Notes: generated by a model from the letters alone, not told the origin. Counted from the first letter of the stretch, positions 1 through 55,805 are shown. The stretch: DNA of 64,000 bases from Prochilodus magdalenae (GCA_024036415.1 JAMWET010001643.1:166001-230000); one strand, 5' to 3'. Numbers and translations are program-made.

Positions 1-119
1 TGCACACCATTTAGAGATCCAGTGGTGAACGTGGACTTATGTTAAGTCATGGGAAAATTGCTCTTTTTTGCAATCAAAGCATGTGGTAGACCAAGAAGAC
101 TCCCATCAGACCTCCACTG
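1..119. other. unremarkable leading sequence
   Basis: No gene or repeat recognised before the 47-bp minisatellite. Confidence 0.5.
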
Positions 120-985
120 TAGTACCAGTACTAAAGTATGTCCCTTCAGATGTACTTAAGTATGGAGAGTACCAGTACTAAAGTATGTCCCTTCAGATGT
201 ACTTAAGTATGGAGAGTACCAGTACTAAAGTATGTACCTTCAGATGTACTTAAGTATGGAGAGTACCAGTACTAAAGTATGTACCTTCAGATGTACTTAA
301 GTATGGAGAGTAACAGTACTAAAGTATGTACCTTCAGATGTACTGAAGTATGGAGAGTACCAGTACTAAAGTATGTACCTTCAGATGTACTGAAGTATGG
401 AGAGTACCAGTACTAAAGTATGTCCCTTCAGATGTACTTAAGTATGGAGAGTACCAGTACTAAAGTATGTACCTTCAGATGTACTTAAGTATGGAGAGTA
501 CCAGTACTAAAGTATGTACCTTCAGATGTGCTTAAGTATGGAGAGTACCAGTACTGAAAGTATTTGTACTTCAGATGTACTTAACGTATGGAGGGTACCA
601 GTACTAAAAGTATCTCCCTTCAGATGTACCTAATTATGGATAGTAAAAGTACTAAAGTATGTACCTTCAGGATGTACTTAAGTATGGAGAGTACCAGTAC
701 TAAAGTATGTACCTTCAGATGTACTTAAGTATGGAGAGTAACAGGAGCATGGTTTATTACGGCTCTAATGTTCTATTATCATTTCTGGAACAGGACTCTT
801 CATCAGCTCAGTGTAGGGGAAGAGACTCTAGTGTCTCTCAGTCCACCAGTCTTTAATAGAAGCTCATTCATTAGTCTGACACTGACGTCTATTCACATCA
901 TCATCAGCACAGAACACTGAAGGAGAACCGGTTCCGTTAGCTAGAACCAAGCTCTGTCCAACAGCTGAAAACAAGGTCAGAGCAA
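120..985 (+). repeat. left arm of inverted repeat: 47-bp minisatellite plus unique tail
   Basis: About 13 copies of a roughly 47-bp unit (GTACCAGTACTAAAGTATGT... ATGTACTTAAGTATGGAGA) occupy 120-750, followed by a non-repetitive tail to about 985. The whole unit recurs in reverse orientation at 15918-16580. Confidence 0.9.
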
Positions 986-1023
986 AGTGAGCACGGTACC
1001 CTGATTGTTGGGCTACTTAAAGT

Positions 1024-1062
1024 TTACTAACAGATTACACTTACTGAGTTACTGTACATCAC
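1024..1062 (+). repeat. solitary monomer of the 54-bp satellite
   Basis: ACTAACAGATTACACTTACT followed by GAGTTACTGTACATCAC matches about 35 bp of the satellite monomer at 18.2-20.8 kb with few differences. Confidence 0.6.
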
Positions 1063-1207
1063 TGGCTGAACATCTGTGTGCGGGTGTGTGTATCCGTGTA
1101 TTGTTCAGCAGGGTACGGTGCTGGTTCTGTGTATTGTTGTATTTTCCCACAGGTCTAAATCCATGGTCTTTTGAAGTCTCAAGTCTCTTGAGGAGAAAGC
1201 CGACAGC

Positions 1208-1438
1208 TGTTTATGTGTGTGTGTGTATGTGTGTGTATATGTGTGTGTGTGTGAGTGTGTGTGAGTGTGTGTGAGTGTATGTGTGTGTGTGTGTGTGTGA
1301 TTGTGTGTGTGTATGTGTGTGTATATGTGTGTATGTGTGTGTATATGTGTGTGTGAGTGTGTGTGTGTGTGTGTATGTGTGTGTGTATATGTGTATGTGT
1401 GTGTGTATGTGTGTGTGTATGTGTGTGTGTATGTGTGT

Positions 1439-1496
<58 letters not shown>
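1208..1496 (+). repeat. GT/TATG microsatellite
   Basis: Imperfect (GT)n with TATG and GAGT interruptions, ending in a pure GT run. Produces long spurious frames on both strands. Confidence 0.95.
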
Positions 1497-1498
<2 letters not shown>

Positions 1499-1578
1499 GT
1501 GCAATGAGTCAACTTTAATTGACTGAATCAGTTGCTTAGTGGTGATTCAACAAGTCTAGAAATCCTCCCCAAACTCCC

Positions 1579-1630
1579 CATCTCTCTCTCTCTCTCTCTC
1601 TCTCCCTCCCTCTCTCTCTCTCTCTCTCCA
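1579..1630 (+). repeat. CT microsatellite forming the plat acceptor tract
   Basis: (CT)n with CCC interruptions leading straight into CCAG. Confidence 0.9.
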
Positions 1631-1700
1631 GAAAGTCCCTTCATTAATCAAGTTTATCTGTGTTTCCATCATCAGCTCACCTGGAGGCCTGACCGACATC

Positions 1701-12326
<10,626 letters not shown>

Positions 12327-13356
12327 ATGAGCTCCTGCATCCCGAGGCTAAAGAGGAACTGAACTTCACTCCATTACACTGATGTTAAAACTGCTGAACT
12401 GATAGGAAGCACTCAGAACTCGGGCACCATAGTCTGGAGTCCATATGGGTGTAAAACGACTGCCAGTGGAGGGTCGGCCACATGTAGACACACAGACCTC
12501 TGCATTGGATTCGTCTACATGGTCGCTCACTTCAGCCCTTCATATCCTGGCAGGAAGGGAAAGGAGTAGCGCAGAACGGAGAGACCACCTTACACCTGTA
12601 CATTACAGCACCCAAGTCGCCTTCTCTGATCCCAGCAGGCTGGAAAGGAAAGTCTGTTTGCCTTTAATCATGACCTCTGACCTCACCACACCTACCCAGT
12701 ATCTTCTAGGAGGAATCGGAATGTGTCCTGCCACTGATGCTTTCTCAGAGAGCCAGTACCAAGGAGGAGATCGATACGGCAGTATGGAAGAGTGATGGGC
12801 ACCCGGCCTGAACGGAAGTGCAACCCAGGTCTTTTTATCATCGTATTTATTCATATACATCCCTTTTCCTGTAAACTGGGAAACGCTATTTTATATATAC
12901 AGCCGTACTCTACATGGGACTCAATAGCTTTAGCATCCTAGCGTTACCTGTGCACTTCTGTTCTTTCCATTTAAAGTTATCCTTCATGCTGATTTTTAAC
13001 GTTTTTTAAACAGTAAGCATCTGCTGGGTCAGAAATCATGATCTCCATTAGTGAACAGATGGGTTGATCCCAGATATATTTGCAAGATATATGTTTATTG
13101 TACTCCAAATACATGTGAGGTGATGTGTTCTTTGTTTAAATGGATTCCAGCTTGCATCTGATGGATGTGGTGCTATTCAGTCATTGTAGTCTTATTTTAA
13201 CTTCATATTTAACTATTTATCTTGTATATTAAATGTATATTCCATAGTAGATACTAGTAAATTATTGTTTCATATATCCTTATTTTCACACGCTTGTTGA
13301 TGCTGTTTTTATTGCATTAAGTTTTTTTTTAAAATAAATGTACATTAAAATAAATG
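12327..13356 (+). other. plat: plat 3' UTR and polyadenylation signals
   Basis: No coding signal after the stop. Sequence becomes AT-rich, and AATAAA hexamers occur at 13333-13338 and 13349-13354 behind a T-run, giving a 3' UTR of about 1 kb. Cleavage position is inferred. Confidence 0.65.
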
Positions 13357-13489
13357 GAGCCCGCTGTTTTATTCAGCGCACACAGATGTAGGGAAACGTT
13401 TGACATTTTGTTTGAAGATGGCAAAAGCATCCTGAACTAATACACTGAGAACATAAATTAATGTATATAGTTACGTTTTACCTGATAAA

Positions 13490-14035
13490 ATTAATATATC
13501 GAGGCCGCAAATGAATATACGGAAGCCACAAGTTCAATTTCTCTTAATTAGTAAAAACTTTAAGGCCAGTATTTGATATATTGTGGCCACAAGTTACGTC
13601 TGTCCTAATACATTAATAAAAAATTGAGGCCATAAATTAACATGGTGAAGCCAGAAGTTAATTTTCTCTTTAAAAAAAACATTGAATTCAAAAAATTTTA
13701 TATTGTGGCCACAAGTTAAGTTTCTCTTAACTTGTGGCCACAAGTTACATTTCTCTAAATTAATAAATACATAAAGATCAAAATTTATATACTGAGGCCA
13801 CAAGATAAGGTTTTCTGAATTAATAAATAAATCGATGCCTCAAATTAATATATTGTGGCCACAAGTCACCCCTTTCCTAATACATTCGTTAATAGAGGCC
13901 ACAAATGAACATGGTGAAGCCACAAGTTAAATTTCTCTGAATTAATAAATTAAAATCAGGTCACAAATTAATATATTGTGGCCACAAGTTAAGATTCTTT
14001 TAACACATTATGGCCACAAATTTCACAAAAAATCA
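13490..14035 (+). repeat. degenerate tandem repeat with TGTGGCCACAAGTTA core
   Basis: AT-rich repeat of about 60 bp alternating GAGGCCACAAATTAATATA and TGTGGCCACAAGTTA words. A near-perfect palindrome is centred near 13724 (GTGGCCACAAGTTAAG ... CTTAACTTGTGGCCAC). Downstream of plat. Confidence 0.8.
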
Positions 14036-14490
14036 CAAAACTGGAAAAGCTGGATATGATTGGATGGATGCAGTCCTGATTTGACTATGAAAGGTCAGTC
14101 ATAAATTCCATTCTTGCACGTTTCACACTTCCACTGTCCCAGAGATTTACTGAGGAATTCTTTTAATGTGAAAAACCGTGTACCAGGAAAAAGAGCCCTG
14201 TGATCAAATACAGGACGAACCCTGTAGATTGTTTTCTGGGTTACATGATGTAAAACCAGATTTAATAATTCAGTCATAGGCCACACCTGACATGCGCTTA
14301 CTCCTCCCTGGCTCCACCCACTGATAACACCTGCAGGCGATCATTGCCTCATTAAGATTGCTTCTTAAGCCCCCCTGATTGGCTGTGTCAATTTGTGAGG
14401 TCTTGTGTGAGCTCTGAGCCGGTTCTCTGTTGGTGAGTCATGTGGTTTCCGATTTCTATAAGTCATTATAGGTGAGTCCAAATCTTTAAC
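14036..14490. other. intergenic, nothing recognised
   Basis: No gene or repeat supported. Confidence 0.4.
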
Positions 14491-14492
14491 AT

Positions 14493-14650
14493 ATGGGGCA
14501 GGTGCGGGCTGGAAAGGGGCAGTTATAGGCTGGAACGGGGCAGGTGTGGGGTGGAAAGGGGCAGTCGTGGGCTGGAAGGGGTAGGTGCGGGCTGGAAAGC
14601 GGCAGGTATGGGCTAGAAGGGGCAGGTGTTGGCTAGAAAGAGGCAGTCAG
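14493..14650 (+). repeat. short minisatellite (GGGCAGGTGCGGGCTGGAAA)
   Basis: About seven imperfect copies of a 22-24 bp G-rich unit. Confidence 0.8.
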
Positions 14651-15120
14651 TGTAGGTGGACATATGATCAATCACTGAGGGTAATTATATGAACTGAGAT
14701 ACACTGAGTTGCTCATTCCTGGGTGCATCTGTGAAGGCTGATCTGAGGTCATGTCGGGTTTCCTTTGTTTTAGTGGGGCCCAGAAAAGCCAGCTGAGTGA
14801 TACTGGTGCCCCCTTGTGGAGGATCTGCAATCTGCTTTGGTCCACACCTGGGTACACAAGCAGATGTGATGTCCTGCAGGACAGGATTCTCCACTAATCA
14901 AAACATACAGCCTAGTTCTTCAGATGCAGCTCAAGACATAACCGCCATCATGTGCAGTTTCATACACAGAATACAGTTATCAGATATTCACCCAAATCTG
15001 TGCATTCATAATCAACACAGCATATTAACATGACTTACTGAATAAATAGACCGCAGAGCTGTTCTCATGGAACCAATAAAAAAACTTTACTTGAAGCTGG
15101 GATGCAATTTACATGAATTT
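14651..15120. other. intergenic, nothing recognised
   Basis: No gene or repeat supported. Confidence 0.4.
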
Positions 15121-15159
15121 TATTTTGGACTTAAGTTGGCTTGATAAAGTTCTAGATCA

Positions 15160-15330
15160 CAGTTGTAGGTTACAGTTAGCATAGCACCTTCAGTAATTTT
15201 AGCATATACATTTACAGTTAGCACAGCGCCTTCTGTTATGTTAGCGTCTGTATTTGTAGTTAGTACGTCACCTTTAGCTGTTATAGCATTTACAGTTAGC
15301 ATAGCACCGTCGGTAAACCCAGCACCTTCA
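15160..15330 (+). repeat. imperfect repeat with TTAGCATAGCACC
   Basis: About three degenerate copies of a 57-bp unit; related TTAGCGTAGCATCC words recur near 15575. Confidence 0.6.
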
Positions 15331-15917
15331 AACTGCAAACAGTTTAGTAATGCAGGTTAGCTAGCAAGCTAGTAAAACACAGCAGGGTTTCATTTCGTTC
15401 ACAACAAACTAGGAAAGTTTAGATGTCCAGCGTGTTTACTTTTGATAGATTCTGTTTACTAGTTAGATTTTTGCCTTTTGGTTGTTTGTATTTGATTGTT
15501 TTCGCTGTTTGCTTGAAATCTTCAGTTAGCCCAACATCTCTAGATCAGCTAGCATCTATTCTCAAAGGTGCTGTTAGCGTAGCATCCTTAGATAACACTC
15601 AAACAAGCTAGCAAGCAATTTAGCAATGTGGCCGATGAACATGCTTCTCAACTAGACAACAAACTGGAAATGAACCAGCGACCAGATTAAATATCGCCTT
15701 CATCGCAGAATACATTTTATTATCAGACCTGAAAAAACTACAGCTTATCTTTTTCTGAGGTCTGAAAACATTCCATATCCATATTGTTTCTGCCACTTAA
15801 AGAAACAAAGGCCATACAGCATCTCATCTCACCTCAAATCCACATCATACTGTAATACCACAGGGCGACCTCAAGGAGGCGCTGCTGCTGCTCTAATACA
15901 GCACTTCCACAGACCTG
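15331..15917. other. intergenic, nothing recognised
   Basis: AT-rich, apparently unique sequence between the AGCATAGC repeats and the right inverted-repeat arm. Confidence 0.4.
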
Positions 15918-16580
15918 GTATGTTTTGCCCTGTTGAACAGAGCTTGGTTCTAGCTAACAGAACCTGTTCTCCTTCAGTGTTCTGTGCTGATGATGATGTG
16001 AATAGACGTCAGTGTCAGACTAATGAATGAGCTTCTATTAAAGACTGGTGGACTGAGAGACACTAGAGTCTCTTCACCTACACTGAGCTGATGAAGAGTC
16101 CTGTTCCAGAAATGATAATAGAACATTAGAGCCGTAATAAACCATGCTCCTGTTACTCTCCATACTTCAGTACATCTGAAGTACATACTTTAGTACTGCT
16201 ACTCTCCATACTTAAGTACATCTGAAGGTATGTACTTTAGTACTGGTACCCTCCATACTTAAGTACATCTGAAGGTACATACTTTAGTACTGTTACTCTC
16301 CATACTTAAGTACATCTGAAGGTATGTACTTTAGTACTGGTACCCTCCATACTTAAGTACATCTGAAGGTACATACTTTAGTACTGGTACTCTCCATACT
16401 TTAGTACTGTACTCTCCATACTTAAGTACATCTGAAGGTACATACTTTAGTACTGGTACTCTCCATACTTTAGTACTGGTACTCTCCATACTTAAGTACA
16501 TCTGAAGGTACATACTTTAGTACTGTTACTCTCCATACTTAAGTACATCTGAAGGGACATACTTTAGTACTGGTACTCTA
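15918..16580 (-). repeat. right arm of inverted repeat
   Basis: The tail (15918-16160) reads as the reverse complement of 741-985 with scattered differences. The minisatellite (16145-16580) is the reverse complement of the unit at 120-740 with fewer copies. Tails of both arms face inward, toward plat. Confidence 0.9.
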
Positions 16581-17020
16581 CTGTCGACCTTGTAGTCAGT
16601 CAGGTACTGCAATATGACGCGTCCTACCTTACATCCCATGTGTGGTCAAGGGTTAACCTGAATCATTCTCACGTCCCACAATGTCAAACCTCTACACTAC
16701 ATACTTAAACACTAGTTAGTGTTGGTATTAATTACGTAACTGGGACCCACCATGTCCTATCTGATCACCATATTCTACAGCTTCCAGCTACAGTGTGTGT
16801 AGACAGCCAGCCCCACATTCTCAGCCTCCGGACCGTGTGGGTGGAAGCCTGTGCGGTAACTGCGCTGCTACACACTTCTTGTAAGCCTGAATAAATTTGA
16901 GTAGTAAAATTTTGGCTCTGTTTCATAATGAGTGCGTTTTCCTGATTCTTCACCTGACACCTCTGTGGTCTGTGCCTCAGAACGAGGCGGTGCTGCCTCA
17001 CGGCGCTGATGTGACCATGA

Positions 17021-17121
17021 GAGGAAACAAAAAGCTTTTTGTGTCGCGCGGCTCTCTCGCCAGTTTCCAGCGATAACCGTCCTGACATGCAAACAGGTGC
17101 TCGCACAGCAGTCATGCAAAT
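17021..17121 (+). promoter_or_regulatory. octamer-bearing proximal promoter of the BLNK-family gene
   Basis: Contains a perfect octamer ATGCAAAT (17114-17121), a one-mismatch copy ATGCAAAC (17087-17094) in the same orientation, and a PU.1-like GAGGAA core (17021-17026). The sites lie 125-225 bp upstream of the proposed ATG; no TATA box is seen. Octamers are bound by POU2F factors (Oct-2/OBF-1 in B cells, POU2F3 in tuft cells), matching expected BLNK or SH2D6 expression. Function is inferred. Confidence 0.55.
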
Positions 17122-17245
17122 TGGCAGGGCATGGGAAGGAGCTCAGTCCTGCCACACACACTCCTACCGCTCACTCTCCACTCACACACTGTTGGATTTG
17201 CATCCCAGCTTCGCGGCAGAAGTTCCTGATGAGCCGAAGAGGACC

Positions 17246-50187
<32,942 letters not shown>

Positions 50188-50560
50188 AGCACAACACACG
50201 TCTCTGTCGGCACCGTGTTCGGAGCGGTCCTGCTTAGAGAACAGAACCACAACATTTCACTCCTGTAGCAGTAATGATGCAACCGAGCTCCTTCAGTAGA
50301 TCACCGGGAGACCTTTAGTGACTGTGTAAATCAGATTATCAATAATCTGCTGGATTCAGTCGCTTATACCTTCATCTGGAGGCTCACATCTGCAGATTTA
50401 CATAAGAAGTCACTGAACAGGTAACAGGTATAACACAGACCATCTCAACATCCTCAACAAGCTGGGGTAGACTTGCGGCGGACAGCACCTGGTACCTGGA
50501 GTTTTTTTGTATTTTTAACTGGACTAGGATGAAAATAAATATGTTAGACGGGGCGGGCAA
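50188..50560 (+). other. BLNK-family 3' UTR with poly(A) signal
   Basis: Ordinary-composition sequence after the stop, with an AATAAA at 50534-50539 some 350 bp downstream. The G/T-skewed block begins just after it. A second AATAAA at 53242-53247 could end a longer form. Confidence 0.55.
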
Positions 50561-52960
50561 AGTTCAAACTTAATTTGAGGTTATGGATAAGATTAGGGCC
50601 AGGGTTAAGGCTAGGGTTGGGTTTTCGCGGTTGGTTTGTGGAGTTTAGCCTTTAGGGGGTGCGTTTCGTTGTGTTGAGGCGGGAATTAGTTGGTCGGCGT
50701 TGGTCTTTGGGTTGATTTTGACGGTTTGTTGAGGCGATAGGGGGGTAGCTGGTGGTGGGGGGCGAGGGCTAGGAGGATGGGAAGGGGAGTTAGGCGGTTT
50801 GTGGTTGTTTTTTGAGGAAACGTGGGGTAGGTTGGGGTTCAGGGGGTTTGAGCTTTTTTTTTTCTGAAAGGAGGAGTTGAGGCGTCTTGGGGTTTGAGGT
50901 GGGAGACCGCGGTTGGGTGGCGGGGAGGGAAGGGCGGTTGGGATAGGGTTTGGGTTTTTTTAGCGGTGTTGAGTTGAGGGGGGAGAATTGGGGGTTTGGG
51001 TTCCTGATGTGGCGGTTGATGAGTTGGCCTAGGCGACAGTGGGGGTTCAGGCGGTTTTGGGTTGACGCTTTTGATCACGTCGGAGGGAGAAATTGGGGTT
51101 GGGTGTGAGGCGGGGGGGTTGTGGGCTTAGGGATGGGTTTTGGGCTGAGTTGAGGGAGTTTGGGAGGGTGGTGATTGTTTGGGCTAGGTTGGGTTTTTTT
51201 TTTGTATTTGTTTTTTGGATTTTTTTTTGAGTGAGTTTTTTTTTTTGAGGTTGTTTGATGTCTTTTTTTTTTTTGCTTGAGTTTGATTTGATTTTTTTTT
51301 TGTTGTTGTGTTTTTTTTTTTTGTTTTTTTGAGTTTTTGTTTGTGATTCTTTCAGACGATGTGTTTGAGCTTTTTTTTGTTTTTTGTGTTTTGTTTGTTC
51401 TGGTTGATTGGGTGAGTTTGTTGTTTGTGTTGTGATGGTATCGTGTGAGTTGGTTTTGGACGCTGTTGAGTTTTTGATTTTGATTGTCTTTGTATGTGTT
51501 CTGCATGATTGATATGTGTTTTTGTGGTCCCTTGTCGTGATTTGATGTAGGTGGGTTTTATGTTTAATTTTCGGAGTTGTGTTTGTTTTGTGCATTGGGT
51601 CTTTTTGAGCCTGAGTTCTTTTTTGATTTTCTGGTTGTGGGTCGATTGATTTTTGTGGGTTTCTTTTTGTTTTTGATGCTTTTTTGTGCGTTGATTGATG
51701 ATGTGGTGGTTGTTTTGAAGCTGAAGGAGTGGTTCTGGGCTAGGTTTGGGTTTGGGTTGAGTTGGGGGGGAGATGGGCGCGTATGGGGTAGGGTTGAGTT
51801 TGGGGGTTTGAGCTTGAGGAAAGATGGGGGTTGGGGACTAGCGTGGGGTTTTGTTGTAGTTTTTTTTTTTTTTTTTTTAACAAAAAGGAGTAGGCTTATA
51901 TTTTTTGGTTATTTGGGATTTAAGGCTTGTTCCGTTTTTTTTCACCTCATAGGGTTAGGGGTAGGGTGTTTGGGCCCGGTCTTTTTGGGTCTGACTAGCT
52001 TGAGGGGAGATTTTGGGGTTGCAGGTTGTTGTGTGTGTTGAGATGTGAAGGCAGTCTGGGGGCTTTGTCGGCTAGGGTTGAATCTTTGTGGTTTCCTTGA
52101 GTTGCATGTTGTGCAGGCAGATGGGGGGCGCGAGATTGGGCTGGGCCGCTCTCAGGGTTGGGTTAACAACGGTAGGCTTATTTTTTTGTTTGTTGTTTTG
52201 GGTTTTAAGGCCTTAGGGTTTTGGGGGTTGGGGTTCTCGTGGTTGAAGTGAAGGAGGGAGATTGGGGTTGGGTAGTTGTTGAAGTATTGCCACTGTAAAG
52301 GTTGTGATTTTTGTGAGGATCGTTACTGACGTTTGAAGGAGGAGGCGTTCGGGGGTCAGGGTGTTGGGCTAGGGTTTGGGTGGGTTAGGGTGGGTGGAAA
52401 TCAGGGTGGACAGTGTACGTGACGGGGGTTTGTTTTTGGGCCTGGTTGAGTTTTGGGAGCTTGGGGGACCGTGTCGGCTTAGGGTTGGTTGGACGCTGTT
52501 TTTTTATTCTCTTCACTGGGGTCTGAGTTGAGGGCGGTTTTAGGGGTGGTTTTGGTTCTTTACTTTTTTTATTTTTTATAAATATAGGCGTAGGCTTTTG
52601 GGTTTTTTTGGGTTTTTTGGTGCGTTTCAAGGCTAGGGAGGGTTAGTTAGGGGTAGGAGTAGGGTAGGGTTTGGATTGAGGGTAGATTAGGATTAGGGCC
52701 AGGCGTTGTGCCTCTGGAGTCGGCCCCTACCAGCTCGCTCCGTACGTCCCAGTATCGAGCCTAGGGGTGGCTGGACTGGGGTCATGGGGGTGACGGGTGA
52801 GGGTCTAGGATTAGCGGCCCCAGGGTGAAGGGGTGAGGGGGGCGTTAGGAATTAGGGACCAGGGTTGGTAGGTACGAAGGGTAAGGGTTTGTAGGGTTTT
52901 TTAGCCCCCCGGCACCCACCAGGGGACAAAATTATAGAAAAAATCAAAAAAACCAAAGAA
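50561..52960. repeat. G/T-skewed block with degenerate telomere-like words
   Basis: The + strand is overwhelmingly G and T with few A and very few C. TTAGGG/TAGGGTT-like words recur (50595, 51950, 52370, 52630-52700, 52810-52900), mixed with T-runs. The G-run cluster 51764-51813 has G-quadruplex potential. No tandem unit is clean. Open frames here are artefacts of missing stops. Confidence 0.8.
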
Positions 52961-53776
52961 ATCACAATAAAAAAAAAAAAAACCATGTAGATGTACAGCA
53001 CACAAAACCAGCACTGTCCTAACTCCTTCACTGCTGCCTACTGTTCACATGCCTACACCACCGTCAGCACCAACACGAGCACAGGGCTGTACACCAAGGC
53101 GGCGCGAAGCTCTCACGTACTCACACCTTCACTGCCATTTCCTCTCTGTGCCTGCTCCAGAACGTGTGCGGTGCTCTGTCAGTGTGTGGTTGTTTATTGG
53201 ATATTAATGCTCGTATATGATGTATCTTCTGTATCTGTTTAAATAAACTAACTGGAACGACGCAGAGAGACTCCTTCAGTGAGTAGACCACACTGGCCAA
53301 CAACAGCGTAGGCGTCAACGCCAGCGAGAGCCTGTTGGGCACTGGCCTGGTGGTAAGCAGTGCCTCTGTTGAAGGCCCACAGATGTATATGACCCACCTT
53401 GGCCTAATGGATGAGTCTGATCACGCTGCCGTCAGCTCTGTTTGATAATCTGATGGATAACCGTCTCCAGGATTGTACATGTTCTAATTCAGATATATGA
53501 TGATGTAATGGAAGTTGGCACTGTGGGTTTGTTTATTCTTTCATTTATATATATATATATATGGTCCACTTTTTCTGTCTTTATTGTTTTGTTTTGTTGT
53601 TTTTTCTGTTTTCATGTAAACTGCATCCAGATTAATCTGGACAAATATGTGGATTAAAAACCGTGGTTTAAAAATATTTGGATAAATCGTTCCAATATTT
53701 CTTATAATAATGGAATATATATATATTAAATGGCTAAATAAACAGTATTCTCTTCTTTATTGTAGATTAATAATAA

Positions 53777-53812
<36 letters not shown>

Positions 53813-53890
53813 ATCATGTGAGATTTTTAAATGTACTTCTTACAAATAAACACAAAGCTTATAAGATGATAGCCCTATGTACAGCCAGAG
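52961..53890. other. intergenic, ordinary composition
   Basis: Holds an AATAAA at 53242-53247, a short (TA)n near 53550 and (AAAT)n near 53770. The 52991-53242 frame has no recognisable domain; it could be the end of a non-coding or extended 3' UTR transcript. Confidence 0.4.
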
Positions 53891-53892
53891 CT

Positions 53893-55805
53893 TAGTCTGG
53901 TTGTGTAGTTGTTGTTTCTGTCGTAGTTTGTGTAGGTGTTGTTTGTGTAGTTGTCGTTGTTGTTTGTGTCATTGGTGTAGGTGTTGTTTTGTGTAGGTGG
54001 TGTATGTGTCGTTGTTGTTTGTGTAAGTGTTGTTGGTGTAGTGATTTGTGTAGGTGTTGTTTGTGTAGTTCTTGTAGGTGTTGTTTGGGTAGTTGTCGTT
54101 GTTGTTTGTGTCGTTGTTGTTGGTGTAGGTGGTGTATGTGTCGTTGTTGTTGTTTGTGTAAGTGTTGTTTGTGTAGGTGTTGTTTGTGTTGTTGTTTGTG
54201 TAAGTGTTGTTGGTGTAGTGAATTGTGTAGTTGTTGTTTGAGTGTTGTTTGTGTAGTTGTCGTTTGTGTCGTTTTTGTTGTTGTTTGTGTGTTGTTGGTG
54301 TAGTGATTTGTGTAGGTGTTGTTGGTGTAGGTGTTGTTTTGTGTAGGTGGTGTATGTGTCGTTGTTGTTTGTGTAAGTGTTGTTGGTGTAGTGATTTGTG
54401 TAGGTGTTGTTTGTGTAGTTCTTGTGTAGGTGGTGTGTTGGGTGTTGTTTGGGTAAGTAGTTGTCGTTGTTGTTTGTGTCGTTGTTGTCTTGTTTGTTTA
54501 GGTGTAGGTGCGTGTAATGTGTTGTTTGGTAGTTGTTGTTGTTTGTGTAAGTGTTGTTGTGTGTAGGTTGTTGATTTTGTACCCGTGTTGTTGTTTGTGT
54601 AAGTGTTGTTGGTGTCGCGGTGCAAGTTGTGTATTTGTTGGCTTGTTTGTGTAACTTGTGTTGTTTATTGTTGTTTGTGTAGTTTGTTCTGTTGTGTGTT
54701 GTTGGTTGTTGTTGTTGTTTGTGTGTTTTTGTTGTATGTTGTTTGTAAGTAGGTGATTTGTGTTGTTTGTTTTTGTGTTGTTGTTGTTGTTTGTGTAAGA
54801 GTTGTTGGTGTAGTGATTTGTGTAGGTGTTGTTTGTGTAGTTGTCGTTGTTGTTTGTGTTGTTGTTGTTGTTTGTGTAAGTGTTGTTGGTGTAGTGATTT
54901 GTGTAGGTGTTGTTTGTGTAGTTGTCGTTGTTATTGGTGTAGGTGGTGTATGTGTCGTTGTTGTTGTTTGTGTAAGTGTTGTTTGTGTAGGTGTTGTTTG
55001 TGTTGTTGTTTGTGTAAGTGTTGTTGGTGTAGTGATTTGTGTAGGTGTTGTTTGTGTAGTTGTCATTGTTGTTTGTTGTTGGTGTTGTTGTTTGTGTAAG
55101 TGTTGTTGGTGTAGTTGTTTGTGTAAGTGTTGTTGGTGTAGTTGTCGTTGTTTGTGTTGTTGTTGCTGTTTGTGTAAGTGTTGTTGGTGTTGTTGTTTGT
55201 GTAAGTGTTGTTGGTGTAGTTGTCGTTGTTTGTGTTGTTGTTGTTGTTTTTGTAAGTGTTGTTGGTGTAGTGATTTGTGTAGGTGTTGTTTGTGTAGTTG
55301 TCGTTGTTGTTTGTTGTTGGTGTTGTTTTGTGTAGGTGGTGTATGTGTCGTTGTTTGTGTGTTGTTGGTGTAGTGATTTGTGTAGGTGTTGTTTGTGTAG
55401 TTGTCGTTGTTGTTTGTGTGTTGTTTGTGTAAGTGTTGTTGGTGTAGTGATTTGTGTAGGTGTTGTTTGTGTTGTTGTTTGTATAAGTGTTGTTGGTGTA
55501 GTTGTTTGTGTAGTTGTTGTTTGTGTAAGTGTTGTTGGTGTAGTTTGTGTAGGTGTTGTTTGTGTAGTTGTTGTTGGTGTTGTTGTTTGTGTAAGTGTTG
55601 TTGGTGTAGTTGTTTGTGTAGGTGTTGTTTGTGTAGTTGTTGTTGGTGTAGTTGTTTGTGTAGGTGTTGTTTGTGTAGTTGTCGTTGTTGTTTGTTTTGT
55701 TGTTGTTTGTGTAAGTGTTGTTGGTGTTGTTGTTTGTGTAAGTGTTGTTGGTGTAGTTGTTTGTGTAGGTGTTGTTTGTGTAGTTGTTGTTGGTGTAGGT
55801 GTATT
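53893..55805 (+). repeat. GTT/GTGTAG repeat array
   Basis: About 1.9 kb built from GTTGTTGTTTGTGTAAGTGT and GTAGTGATTTGTGTAGGTGT words in varying order. C almost absent. The C/A-rich complement cannot form stop codons, which creates a 450-codon Thr/Gln/Pro frame. Confidence 0.95.

Noticed and set aside
51047..51595. Lys/Thr-rich open frames on the - strand of the G/T block
   Set aside because: Absence of stops follows from base composition; no domain and no codon structure.
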